In this document: piece after piece, positions 16,818-24,435 of the stretch
Position numbering within the stretch: the stretch's first letter is position 1
Layout: every line of letters starts with the position of its first letter
DNA from: Herbiconiux sp.
GTDB lineage: Bacteria > Actinomycetota > Actinomycetes > Actinomycetales > Microbacteriaceae
Direction of reading: 5' to 3'
Length of the DNA stretch: 64,000 bases
Assembly (NCBI RefSeq): GCF_023264855.1
Contig: NZ_JAHFUW010000003.1
Location: 62,001 to 126,000 of the forward strand
Notes under the pieces: generated by a model
Told to the model about the DNA's origin: nothing
The model's database searches: none
Seen by the model: only the letters and a program-made list of their open reading frames with translations
Program-made: the position numbers and the translations under genes

Positions 16818-17570
16818 TCAGAAGCGATAGCCGAGCGACCGCGCGATGTCGCCGGCCGCCCGGTGCAGCTCCACCACCGCGAAGTCGGCCTCCGCGTCGC
16901 GCGGCAGCACCACCGAGAGGGCGGCGATCACGCTTCCGGTCTCGTCGCGCACGGGAACGGCGATGCCGGTGGAGACCTCCTCGATGGAGCCCGGCGCGAT
17001 GGCGTGGCCGAGCTGCCGCACCTCGGCGAGCTTGCGGCGAACGGCCTCCGGATCGCTCAGGGTCGCCCGGGTGAACGGCGCGAGCCGTGACGAGAGCACC
17101 CGTTCCTGCAGATCGGGCGGACCGAACGCGAGCAGCACCAGGCCCGAGCTCGAGGCGTGCAAGGGCAGCCGGCCGGCCACGCGGGTGATGTTCGAGCCCG
17201 AGTCGGGGCTGCTGAGGCGCTCGAGGAAGAGTGCCTCGTCCTGCTCCAGGATGGCGAGCTGGGTGTGCTCGCGCACCCGCGACTGCACCCGCTCCATGAA
17301 CGGCATCGCGGCCTGGCGCAGGCGCAGCGCGTGCGAGGAGCGGGTCGAGAGCTCCCAGAGCCGCATGCCGATGCGCACCCGGCGCTCCTCATCGCGCTCC
17401 AGTAGCCCGGCCTCGACGAGCTCGTTCACGATGCGGTGCGCGGTGGAGCTCGGCAGGCCGGCACGGCGGCCGATCTCGGTGGCGGTCTGCACCGTGCGCG
17501 TGGGGGTGAAGGTGTCCAGGATGCGCACCAGGCGGTCGGTCGCGGAGTCGCCCGTGGGGGAGTTTGCCAT
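16818..17570 (-). CDS. IclR-family regulator of the pob/pca genes
   Basis: 250-residue IclR protein: an N-terminal winged helix-turn-helix (about 10-70, TATEIGRRAGLPSSTAHRIVNEL) and a C-terminal effector domain ending with the typical AVPVRDETGSVIAALSVVLP block. ATG 17570 has CTGGAG just upstream; ATG 17585 is possible. It sits between pobA and pcaHGBDC, divergent from the latter. IclR proteins commonly control protocatechuate genes (PcaR, PobR, PcaU), so it probably senses protocatechuate, 4-hydroxybenzoate or beta-ketoadipate. Activator versus repressor cannot be told from sequence. Confidence 0.88.
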   Translation of the reverse strand: MANSPTGDSATDRLVRILDTFTPTRTVQTATEIGRRAGLPSSTAHRIVNELVEAGLLERDEERRVRIGMRLWELSTRSSHALRLRQAAMPFMERVQSRVREHTQLAILEQDEALFLERLSSPDSGSNITRVAGRLPLHASSSGLVLLAFGPPDLQERVLSSRLAPFTRATLSDPEAVRRKLAEVRQLGHAIAPGSIEEVSTGIAVPVRDETGSVIAALSVVLPRDAEADFAVVELHRAAGDIARSLGYRF

Positions 17571-17598
17571 GCTCCAGGATGACATGCCGGCGCCGTCG

Positions 17599-17615
17599 TT
17601 CCCATTCATCGGGAA
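17599..17615. promoter_or_regulatory. IclR-type operator in the iclR-pcaH interval
   Basis: Inverted repeat TTCCC-N7-GGGAA centred in the 115-bp divergent region, 71 bp before the pcaH start and 28 bp before the iclR start. It matches the pobA site at 16794 in both arms and 5 of 7 spacer positions. Confidence 0.7.
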
Positions 17616-17685
17616 GCCCGCACATCCGGTCCGCCCGATGGCGCACCATGGATGCACCCCGTTCCGAGGCGTCGAAGGAGACACC

Positions 17686-18495
17686 GTGACCGCATCCACC
17701 ACTGTGGCCCCCGAGAGCCTGCTGGCCGCGCCCGACCGGGCTTCGCAGACCGAGATCACCGCCGAGATCGGCGAACGGCACGCTGACCTGGCCCGCCGTG
17801 AATGGGCCGGGGAGAGCATCCGGGCGACGGTGCACGACTTCCCGCCGTATCGATCGAGCCTCCTTCGGCACCCCACCAAGAACCTCAAGCTGGTCGATCC
17901 CGAGACCATCGAGCTGCTTTCACCGGCCTTCGGGCAGCGCGACGTGGCCGCGGTGGAGAGCGACCTCACCGTGCAGCACGCGGGGGAGCCGCTGGGCGAG
18001 CGGATGACGGTGCGCGGGCGTCTCACCGATTCGTGGGGCCGGCCCCTGGCCAACCAGCTGATCGAGATCTGGCAGGCCAACTCGGCCGGCCGGTACATCC
18101 ATCAGCGCGACCAGCATCCGGCACCGCTCGACCCGAACTTCACCGGGGCGGGGCGGGCCGTCACCAACGACGCCGGCGAGTATGCGTTCACCACCATCAA
18201 ACCCGGCCCGTATCCGTGGAAGAACCACGTCAACGCCTGGCGCCCCGCACACATCCACTTCTCGGTGTTCGGCAGCTCGTTCACGCAGCGGCTGGTGACG
18301 CAGATGTATTTCCCGGGCGACCCGCTGTTCGCCCTCGACCCCATCTTCAACACCATCTGGCGACCGAAGGACCGCGAGAGCCTGATCGGCGTCTACGACC
18401 ACGACCTCACCTCGCCCGAGTGGGCCACGGGGTATCGTTTCGACATCGTGGTCGACGGGCCGGATGCCACGTGGTTCGAGAACGAGAGCGAGTGA
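17686..18495 (+). CDS. pcaH: Protocatechuate 3,4-dioxygenase beta subunit
   Basis: Intradiol dioxygenase subunit carrying the Fe(III) that opens protocatechuate to 3-carboxy-cis,cis-muconate. All four ligands are in place in the 269 residues: Tyr137 (GRYIHQ), Tyr176 (PGPYPW), His189 and His191 (AHIHFS). The spacing of 39, 13 and 2 is the same as in Pseudomonas PcaH (108/147/160/162). The tail LIGVYDHDLT...GYRFDIVV is also typical. GTG 17686 has GAAGGAG upstream. It is the first gene of the pca operon; pcaG begins 3 bp after its stop. Confidence 0.96.
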   Translation: MTASTTVAPESLLAAPDRASQTEITAEIGERHADLARREWAGESIRATVHDFPPYRSSLLRHPTKNLKLVDPETIELLSPAFGQRDVAAVESDLTVQHAGEPLGERMTVRGRLTDSWGRPLANQLIEIWQANSAGRYIHQRDQHPAPLDPNFTGAGRAVTNDAGEYAFTTIKPGPYPWKNHVNAWRPAHIHFSVFGSSFTQRLVTQMYFPGDPLFALDPIFNTIWRPKDRESLIGVYDHDLTSPEWATGYRFDIVVDGPDATWFENESE

Positions 18496-18497
18496 CC

Positions 18498-19058
18498 ATG
18501 TCCGTTCCCGCACGCACCCTGCGGCCGACGCCCGGCCAGACGGTCGGTCCGTTCTTCGCCTACGGCGTGGCCTACGAGCGGATGAACCAGGTCGTCGACC
18601 CCTATGCCCCCGGTGCCGTGCTGCTCGGCGGCACGGTCTTCGACGGGGCGGGCGAGCCCGTGCCCGACGCCTTCGTGGAGATCTTCGGCGCCGATCCGGA
18701 TGGCGTCGTGCCCCGCTCCCGGGGCGCATTCCGGCGCGACGACCACACCTTCACCGGGTTCGGCCGGGCGTTCACGAACGACGACGGCCGCTACGAGTTC
18801 TTCACCCGCGCGCCCGGGGCCGCACCGGGCCGGGCCGCGTTCTTCGCCGCCATCGTCTACGCCCGCGGGCTGCCCGACAAGCTGCACACCCGCATCTACC
18901 TGCCCGATGACGCCGCCGCTCTGGCGGCCGATCCGTTCCTCGCCACGCTCGACGCGGGGGAGCGGGCGACGCTCGTCGCCTCGCGCGCGGCCGACGATCA
19001 GCTGCACCATGACATCCGCCTGCAGGGCGAGCGAGAGACGGTGTTCCTTGCCTTCTGA
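18498..19058 (+). CDS. pcaG: Protocatechuate 3,4-dioxygenase alpha subunit
   Basis: 186-residue partner of PcaH in the (alpha-beta-Fe)n complex. It starts with the family sequence TPGQTVGPFFAYG and contains FGRAFTNDDGRYEFFTRAPG and DKLHTRIYLPDD, but lacks the Tyr/His iron set, as expected for the alpha chain. ATG 18498 is the annotated start; GTG 18492, overlapping the pcaH stop, is equally possible. Its end overlaps the TTG start of pcaB by 11 bp. Confidence 0.94.
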   Translation: MSVPARTLRPTPGQTVGPFFAYGVAYERMNQVVDPYAPGAVLLGGTVFDGAGEPVPDAFVEIFGADPDGVVPRSRGAFRRDDHTFTGFGRAFTNDDGRYEFFTRAPGAAPGRAAFFAAIVYARGLPDKLHTRIYLPDDAAALAADPFLATLDAGERATLVASRAADDQLHHDIRLQGERETVFLAF

Positions 19059-20433
19059 GGCCTTCGACCACGGACTGCTCTCGCCGGTGACAGTGGGGCA
19101 CGACGCCCTCGTCTCCGACGACGCCGTGCTCGCCGCGCTGGTGCGTGCCGAACTCGGCCTGGTGCAGGCCTGGTCGGCGCTGGGCGCCCTGCCCGCCGAG
19201 ACGGCCGGGATGATCGCCGCCGCTTGGGGCTCGGAGGCCGAGGCCACGGCCGGGTCCGGGTCCGGGGACGGGTCTGCGTCGATGCCGGTGCTCGCGATCG
19301 ACGTGGCCGGGCTCGCGGTGGCGGCGGTCGACGGCGGCAACCCCGTGATCCCGCTCGTGGGTCTGCTCAAGAATGCGCTCCCCGCCGAGGAGCGCCGCTG
19401 GGTGCATCGCGGCGCCACCAGCCAGGACGTGCTCGACACCGCGCTCATGCTCGTCGCGCGACGCGCGATCGACGCCGTGCTCATCGACCTCGCGCGCGCC
19501 GAGGCGTCACTGGCCGCCTTCGCCGCCGAGTACCGCGACCTCGTCGCGGCCGGCCGCACCCTCGGCCAGCACGCCGTGCCCACCACCGTCGGGCTCCGTG
19601 CCGTGGTCTGGCTCGGCGGCATCCGGCGCTCCCGCCTCCGTCTTCAGCAGCTCACCCTGCCGGTTCAGCTCGGCGGGGCCGCCGGAACCCGGGCCTCGTT
19701 CCTCGAGATCGGCGGCCCCGATGCCGCGCTGCTGCCGGCCCGGTACGCCGAGGTGCTCGGGCTCGACGACGCGCACGACGTCTGGCACACCAGCCGCTGG
19801 CCCGTCACCGAGCTCGCCGACGCCCTCACCCAGACCACGGATGCGCTGGGCAAGCTGGCCGGTGACGTCGTGACCCTCTCGCGCACCGAGATCGCCGAGG
19901 TCTCGACCGGGGCCGGCGGCGGATCGTCGGCCATGCCGCAGAAGAGCAACCCCGTGTCGGCCGTGCTCATCCGCTCGGCCGCCCTGCGCGCCCCGCAGCT
20001 GGCGGCGACCCTGCACCTGTGCGCCGCGCTCGCCGACGACGAGCGCCCGTCCGGAGCCTGGCACGCCGAGTGGCCGACGTTGCGCGAACTGCTGCGGGTG
20101 GCGCTGGGTGCGAGCGCTCAGGCGGCGAGGCTCACGGCCGCCCTGCGCGTCGACCGAGACGCGGTGGCCCGGAATCTCGCGGTCACTCGCGGACTCATCC
20201 TGGCCGAGCGGCTGTCGATCGTGCTCACGCCCCTCATCGGCGCGGAACGGATGAGTGCCCTGGTGGCCGCGGCGGCCGCGGGCGGCGACCTGGCGGTGCT
20301 GCTCGCCGACCTGCCCGAGGCGGGCGACATCGACGTCGCCGCGCTCCTGGACCCGGCGACCTACTCCGGCGACGCCGCGGCCGCCGTCGATCGTGCCACC
20401 ACCCACAACGACACCGGGGAGGCGCGGCGATGA
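19048..20433 (+). CDS. pcaB: 3-carboxy-cis,cis-muconate cycloisomerase
   Basis: Fumarase/argininosuccinate-lyase superfamily enzyme that lactonises carboxymuconate to 4-carboxymuconolactone. The superfamily signature GSSAMPQKSNP is intact, with RGATSQDVLDTA and GQHAVPTT marking the other active-site segments. The start is taken as TTG 19048 inside pcaG; no ATG exists before the domain, so a TTG or a slightly later GTG must be used. A Gly/Ser/Asp-rich insertion of about 15 residues after about residue 60 (encoded by GGGTCC-type repeats) is unusual. 461 residues, normal for the family. Overlaps pcaD by 4 bp. Confidence 0.93.
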   Translation: MPSEAFDHGLLSPVTVGHDALVSDDAVLAALVRAELGLVQAWSALGALPAETAGMIAAAWGSEAEATAGSGSGDGSASMPVLAIDVAGLAVAAVDGGNPVIPLVGLLKNALPAEERRWVHRGATSQDVLDTALMLVARRAIDAVLIDLARAEASLAAFAAEYRDLVAAGRTLGQHAVPTTVGLRAVVWLGGIRRSRLRLQQLTLPVQLGGAAGTRASFLEIGGPDAALLPARYAEVLGLDDAHDVWHTSRWPVTELADALTQTTDALGKLAGDVVTLSRTEIAEVSTGAGGGSSAMPQKSNPVSAVLIRSAALRAPQLAATLHLCAALADDERPSGAWHAEWPTLRELLRVALGASAQAARLTAALRVDRDAVARNLAVTRGLILAERLSIVLTPLIGAERMSALVAAAAAGGDLAVLLADLPEAGDIDVAALLDPATYSGDAAAAVDRATTHNDTGEARR

Positions 20434-21233
20434 CCGTTCCCACGTTGACCATCCGGGAGCTCGGCGGAGACGCCGGGCTGCCGCTGCTCGTGCTCGGGCC
20501 GTCGCTCGGCACCTCGACGGTGCTGTGGGAGGCCGCGGCACCCGCTCTCGCCGAGCACCACCGCCTGCTGGCGTGGGATCTGCCCGGGCACGGTGAGTCT
20601 CCCGCAGCCACCGACGCCTTCACCGTGGCCGAGCTGGCCGACGCGGTCGTCGCCGCGGTGGACGGTACGAGTGCCGGCGAGGAGCCGTTCTTCATGGCCG
20701 GTGTCTCCCTCGGCGGCGCGACCGGCCTCGAACTGCTGCTGCGGCACGGCGAGCGGGTGCGCGCGGCGGCGATCGTCGCCTCCGCGGCCCGGCTCGGTGA
20801 ACCACAGGCCTGGCACGAGCGGGCATTCAAGGTGCGGGCGGAGAGCACCTCCAGCCTCATCATCGCCTCGGCGGAGCGCTGGTTCGCCCCGGGGTCGGTG
20901 GCCGCGCATCCGGAGCTCACCGGGCGCCTGCTGCATGCCTTGCAGGACGCCGACGACGAGTCGTACGCCCAGTGCTGCGAGGCGCTCGCCGCCTACGACG
21001 TGCGGGAGCGGCTCGGAGAGGTCCCGGATCGCGTTCCGGTGCTGGCACTGTGGGGGCGTCACGACGCCGTCGCACCCGAGTCGTCGGCGGTCGAGATCGC
21101 CACCGGGGTGCCGAACGGGGAGTCGGCCGTGACCGAGGGCGCCGCACATCTGCCGCCTGCCGAGCAGTCGGAGGCCACCGCGGCCGCCCTGATCGAGTTC
21201 TTCGCCCGCCACACCGAGGGAGCACGTCCATGA
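20430..21233 (+). CDS. pcaD: 3-oxoadipate enol-lactonase
   Basis: 267-residue alpha/beta hydrolase opening beta-ketoadipate enol-lactone to beta-ketoadipate. The fold begins at LLVLGPSLGTSTVLW (oxyanion region), the nucleophile elbow is GVSLGG, the acid is in LWGRHDAVAP and the His in GAAHLPPAEQ. ATG 20430 overlaps the pcaB stop. The separate pcaC follows with a 4-bp overlap, whereas several actinobacteria carry pcaD and pcaC fused as pcaL. Confidence 0.92.
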   Translation: MTVPTLTIRELGGDAGLPLLVLGPSLGTSTVLWEAAAPALAEHHRLLAWDLPGHGESPAATDAFTVAELADAVVAAVDGTSAGEEPFFMAGVSLGGATGLELLLRHGERVRAAAIVASAARLGEPQAWHERAFKVRAESTSSLIIASAERWFAPGSVAAHPELTGRLLHALQDADDESYAQCCEALAAYDVRERLGEVPDRVPVLALWGRHDAVAPESSAVEIATGVPNGESAVTEGAAHLPPAEQSEATAAALIEFFARHTEGARP

Positions 21234-21631
21234 CCCGATCCGAGAGCGACGGCCTCACCGACGCCGAGCGCTGGGAGCAGGGCATGGCCGTGCGCCGCGC
21301 GGTGCTCTCCGACGCGCACGTCGATCGCGCCACGGCGGCCACGACCGATCTGACCTCCGATTGGCAGGACTTCATCACCCGCGTGGCCTGGGGTGACGTG
21401 TGGTCGCGCCCCGGACTGGACCGCCGCTCGCGTTCGATCGCGGTGCTCAGCTCGCTCATCGCCCACGGCCACGAGGAGGAGCTCGCGATGCATCTGCGCG
21501 CCGCTCGGCGCAACGGGCTGACGGTGCAGGAGATCGGCGAGGTCATCCTGCAGTCGGCGATCTACTCGGGGGTCCCGGCCGCCAACACCGCGTTCCGCAT
21601 CGCGTCCACGGTGTTCGCGGAGAACGCCTGA
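21230..21631 (+). CDS. pcaC: 4-carboxymuconolactone decarboxylase
   Basis: 133-residue AhpD-like/CMD family enzyme that decarboxylates 4-carboxymuconolactone to the enol-lactone used by PcaD. The conserved core RSRSIAVLSSLIAHGHEEEL and HLRAARRNGLTVQEIGEVI is present. ATG 21230 overlaps pcaD. It is the last gene of the operon. The beta-ketoadipate CoA-transferase and thiolase genes (pcaIJ, pcaF) do not follow and must lie elsewhere. Confidence 0.93.
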   Translation: MTRSESDGLTDAERWEQGMAVRRAVLSDAHVDRATAATTDLTSDWQDFITRVAWGDVWSRPGLDRRSRSIAVLSSLIAHGHEEELAMHLRAARRNGLTVQEIGEVILQSAIYSGVPAANTAFRIASTVFAENA

Positions 21632-21792
21632 GGCGTGTCTCGTAAAGCGTTGGTGGATTCCGCGGCGTGAACCTCCATGCACCTCTCCGTCCGGCCCGAA
21701 GTAGAGGACATATCCCTTAGCGGCCGGGGACCGCAACTCGTCCAGATCAGCCACCCCACAGGGCCATCTCCTCGCAAACTATTCGAGCTTTC

Positions 21793-21808
21793 ATCAGGTC
21801 TTTCTGAT
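21793..21808. promoter_or_regulatory. Inverted repeat before the DUF222 gene
   Basis: ATCAG-N6-CTGAT lies 12 bp before ATG 21820, in the 188-bp gap between pcaC and the HNH gene. The hexamer TAGAAT overlaps it (21808-21813) and could be a -10. The remainder of the gap shows no gene; its lower GC than the flanking pca genes is apparent by eye. Confidence 0.35.
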
Positions 21809-21819
21809 AGAATCTCAGT

Positions 21820-23217
21820 ATGCAGATAGCCACTCGATTCCAAGGGATCGCCGCCGATCTCCGTGGTGACGCGGGCGAGAAGGATGCCGCGATGGCGGGG
21901 CTCGGTGACGAGGATCTGCTCGAGGTCATGGCCGCGATTGAGGCGGCCGGGCGGGCGCTCTCGGCCTGGCAGATTCGGGTGGCCGGCGAGGTCGGGGTGC
22001 GGTCCCGCAGCGAGCTAGGTGATGAGGGCTTGAGCCGGTCGCAGAACTTCACCAGCCCCGTGAAACTGGTCTCTACGGTCACGGGCACGTCGGCGCGGGA
22101 GAGCAAGGCGCGACTCGAGGTCGGGCGACGTTTGCGCGGTGCCGTGCTTCTGGGTGGCGGTGAAGGGCCGGCCCCGTTCCCGGCCGTCGGTTTGGCCCTT
22201 GATAGCGGCATCCTCGCGGTTGAGACGGCGTCGATCATCGTCAGCCGGTGCGCCGAACTTGCAGAGCGCGGGTGTGCCCCTGATGTGGTGGCCTGTGCCG
22301 AGCAGACACTCGTCGACGAGACCATCACGAAGCACCTGACTGCGGATCAGACCTCCAGGCTCGCCATCCACCTGCGTGAGGTGATCGATCCCGATGGTGC
22401 GGAGCCTCGGGATGACCGGCTCCAGCAGCAGCGCTCCCTCACCATCGGCCAGGCCAGCGACGGGATGATCCGGGGCCGGTTCGCCCTCACACCCGAACAG
22501 GGCGCGGTGTGGCTGGCGAGCATCCAGGCGATGCAAAGCCCCCGCATTGCAGGTTCGCCCTCCAGTGGGCCGCGGTTCCTGACCGAGGACGAATACGTGG
22601 CGCAGACCGCTACCGCTGATATCCGTTCGCAGGTGCAGAAGAACGCCGATACGATTACCGAACTCATCGCTCGCGCCGCTGGCGCCCCGGACATGCCTCG
22701 CCTCAACGGCGCCACCACCACCCTCAACGTGCACATCACTCTCGACAACATCGAAACAGGGCGCGGGGTCGGCTGGATCGACGGCATCGACGAGCCCGTT
22801 CCCGCCTCCACCATCGCGCAACTGCGCTGCACCTCCCCCACCGCCGCAACCCTATTCAACGATCGCGGTGCGGTGCTCTACCACGGCAAAACGGAGCGCC
22901 TCTTCACTCCGGCCCAGAACCGGGCACTCGCAGCGCGAGACGGCGGATGTGTGTGGCCCGACTGCGACCGACCACCGTCTTTCTGCGAAACACATCATGC
23001 AGACGAGTGGGTTTCCGCCGATCATCCACCGGGTCGTACCGACATCGACAACGGTGTGCTGCTCTGCCATTTCCATCACTCGCACCTGCATAAGTCATCC
23101 TGGAAACTAACCATGCATTCGGGTGTGCCTCACCTGATCCCGCCGAGGTGGATCGATATCGAGCAGACGCCGATCCCGACCACCCGCCGACGCACCACCC
23201 AACGCCCAGCCGCCTAA
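21820..23217 (+). CDS. DUF222 / 13E12-repeat family HNH endonuclease
   Basis: 465-residue protein with an N-terminal DUF222 region (about 15-330) and a C-terminal HNH nuclease domain. The HNH core is readable from GGCVWPDCDRPPSFCETHHAD to GVLLCHFHHSHLHKS: two Cys pairs and the His-Asn-His set. This family is multicopy in mycobacteria and Microbacteriaceae and behaves like a mobile or selfish gene; its biological role is not established. Codon use contains more A/T-ending codons than the neighbouring pca genes, suggesting separate origin. It is followed by a perfect 31-bp inverted repeat and an IS remnant. Confidence 0.9.
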   Translation: MQIATRFQGIAADLRGDAGEKDAAMAGLGDEDLLEVMAAIEAAGRALSAWQIRVAGEVGVRSRSELGDEGLSRSQNFTSPVKLVSTVTGTSARESKARLEVGRRLRGAVLLGGGEGPAPFPAVGLALDSGILAVETASIIVSRCAELAERGCAPDVVACAEQTLVDETITKHLTADQTSRLAIHLREVIDPDGAEPRDDRLQQQRSLTIGQASDGMIRGRFALTPEQGAVWLASIQAMQSPRIAGSPSSGPRFLTEDEYVAQTATADIRSQVQKNADTITELIARAAGAPDMPRLNGATTTLNVHITLDNIETGRGVGWIDGIDEPVPASTIAQLRCTSPTAATLFNDRGAVLYHGKTERLFTPAQNRALAARDGGCVWPDCDRPPSFCETHHADEWVSADHPPGRTDIDNGVLLCHFHHSHLHKSSWKLTMHSGVPHLIPPRWIDIEQTPIPTTRRRTTQRPAA

Positions 23218-23250
23218 CCACGCACGCCCATTTCCCCGAACCGGGCATAG

Positions 23251-23354
23251 TCATCGAGGGCAAGCGCGAAGCGCGCGGCAGACCATCACCAGGCCAAGCA
23301 TCCGGGCACCGAACCGTACGGGGCTGCCGCGCGCTTCGCGCTTGCCCTCGATGA
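23251..23354. repeat. Perfect 31-bp inverted repeat with 42-bp spacer
   Basis: Left arm 23251-23281 begins TCATCGAGGGCAAGC; right arm 23324-23354 is its exact reverse complement. The arms are GC-rich with an internal GCGCGAAGCGCGC palindrome. It lies 33 bp after the HNH stop. It could fold into a strong 3'-end hairpin for that transcript, or be a REP/MITE-like element or the inverted ends of a deleted insertion. Confidence 0.85.
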
Positions 23355-23569
23355 TCATGGCTGGGTCGACAAAAGCTTGGTCCGGTAAGAGCCTGATCGC
23401 ACTCGGGGCAGGCGAAGGTCGCCAGTGAGAGTCCCGGCCGGCCGGGCACGCGAGCCGATTCTGCTGACGAGCCACGGCATGCGCACCACGGTCTGATTCT
23501 GTCGCGCCTCTCCACTCGGGACATCGTCGCGGTGATGCCGCAGGCTCCGACCAGATCGACCACAGAAGA

Positions 23570-23662
23570 CGGCAACTGCGGGCCATCGCGTATCGCCGCG
23601 ACAAACTCGCCCTCACCTATCGACGAGGCGCTCTCCTCCGAGCCATCACCATCTCGACACAC
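23570..23662 (+). pseudogene. Remnant of an IS5-family transposase C-terminus
   Basis: Read in frame from 23570, the sequence gives RQLRAIAYRRDKLALTYRRG followed by ALLRAITIST. This resembles the conserved end of IS5-group transposases (WRxIATRYDKLAxxYxxGxxLAAIxIW). No upstream DDE domain, start or terminal repeats are seen, so only the tail survives. The match is by pattern recall over about 30 residues. Confidence 0.5.
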
Positions 23663-23724
23663 GCATCAGGAGACGCGCCCTCTGGTCCGCTCCGAGACGG
23701 CGATCGAGCGACACGGTCTGCCGG

Positions 23725-24348
23725 TCAGTGGTCGTTCGTGGGTGACGTCGGCAGGGCGGCGATCAGGCGTTCGGCGCTGCGCCGGGCGGAGGCCGTGCGC
23801 TGCGCCGAGACCTCGAGGTCGGCCATGAAGACGTTGCCGATGGCCAGGGTCAGGATGCCGTACGCGGCGTCGGCACGGGCATCCGGTTCGCATTCGGGGT
23901 GTGTGGTGGCGAGGATCGCGGCCAGCTCGCTCTGCGACGACAGGTAGGCGTCGACCACGATCGCGTGGATGCTCGGATTCGTGCGCGCGGCGTCGACGAA
24001 GGCCAGGGCCACGGTGTTCTCGGGGCCGGGCTCGGCGAAGTCGCCGAAGAGGTAGTCGAGCGCCGCCTCGATGGTGGCGGTGTCTTCCGGCAGGAAGGTT
24101 CCGCCGTGCGCGGCGACGGGATCCTCGGCCCCGGCCTCCGGCACCTCGCCGAAGTACAGCAGCACGGCGGCATCCGTCAGCACCGCATCGCGGTTGCCGG
24201 CGTAGTGGCGTACGTGACCGCGCGCCATGCCCGCTTCTTCGGCGATGCCGTCGAGGGTCGTGGCCGCCAGGCCGTGCGCGGCGATGCAGCGGATGGCCGC
24301 TTCGAGGATCTGACGGCGGCGCTCGGTGGCGAGGGAGGGGCGGCCCAC
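23725..24348 (-). CDS. TetR-family regulator
   Basis: 207 residues with a clear N-terminal TetR helix-turn-helix (RRQILEAAIRCIAAHGLAAT, GIAEEAGMARGHVRHYAG) and a variable ligand domain. The GTG start at 24348 is supported by AGGAG (in TCAGGAGTCACC) upstream. It is divergent from the CocE-type hydrolase operon, and the short interval contains an 18-bp inverted repeat, so it probably represses that operon and itself. Confidence 0.87.
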   Translation of the reverse strand: MGRPSLATERRRQILEAAIRCIAAHGLAATTLDGIAEEAGMARGHVRHYAGNRDAVLTDAAVLLYFGEVPEAGAEDPVAAHGGTFLPEDTATIEAALDYLFGDFAEPGPENTVALAFVDAARTNPSIHAIVVDAYLSSQSELAAILATTHPECEPDARADAAYGILTLAIGNVFMADLEVSAQRTASARRSAERLIAALPTSPTNDH

Positions 24349-24367
24349 GGTGACTCCTGAAAAGTTA

Positions 24368-24385
24368 TTAGTCGGACTTGACTAA
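24368..24385. promoter_or_regulatory. TetR operator between tetR and the CocE-type hydrolase operon
   Basis: Perfect inverted repeat TTAGTC-N6-GACTAA, 18 bp, in the 87-bp divergent interval. A TTGACT -35-like hexamer (24378-24383) overlaps the right arm. Size and place match TetR-family sites. Confidence 0.6.
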
Positions 24386-24435
24386 AAACTATCAGAGTGT
24401 CTACCGTGTGGAAACCGCAACTTCGGAAGGATGCC

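Larger units (their letters stand above)
23218..23724. other. 507-bp gene-free stretch between the HNH gene and a TetR gene
   Basis: No intact gene is supported here. It holds a large inverted repeat (23251-23354), a short IS5-like transposase remnant (around 23570-23662) and otherwise unassigned sequence. Open frames across the inverted repeat exist on both strands, but they are created by the repeat itself. This is the most insertion-scarred part of the window. Confidence 0.7.

Noticed and set aside
23251-23616. Two frames both ending in EGKREARG on opposite sides of the 31-bp repeat
   Set aside because: The shared peptide arises only because the repeat arms are inverted copies of the same DNA.
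22904-23662. Minus-strand frame of 252 codons across the end of the HNH gene and the inverted repeat
   Set aside because: It contains CPEC-like residues but has no domain, crosses the repeat and overlaps the HNH domain antisense, so it is not supported as a gene.
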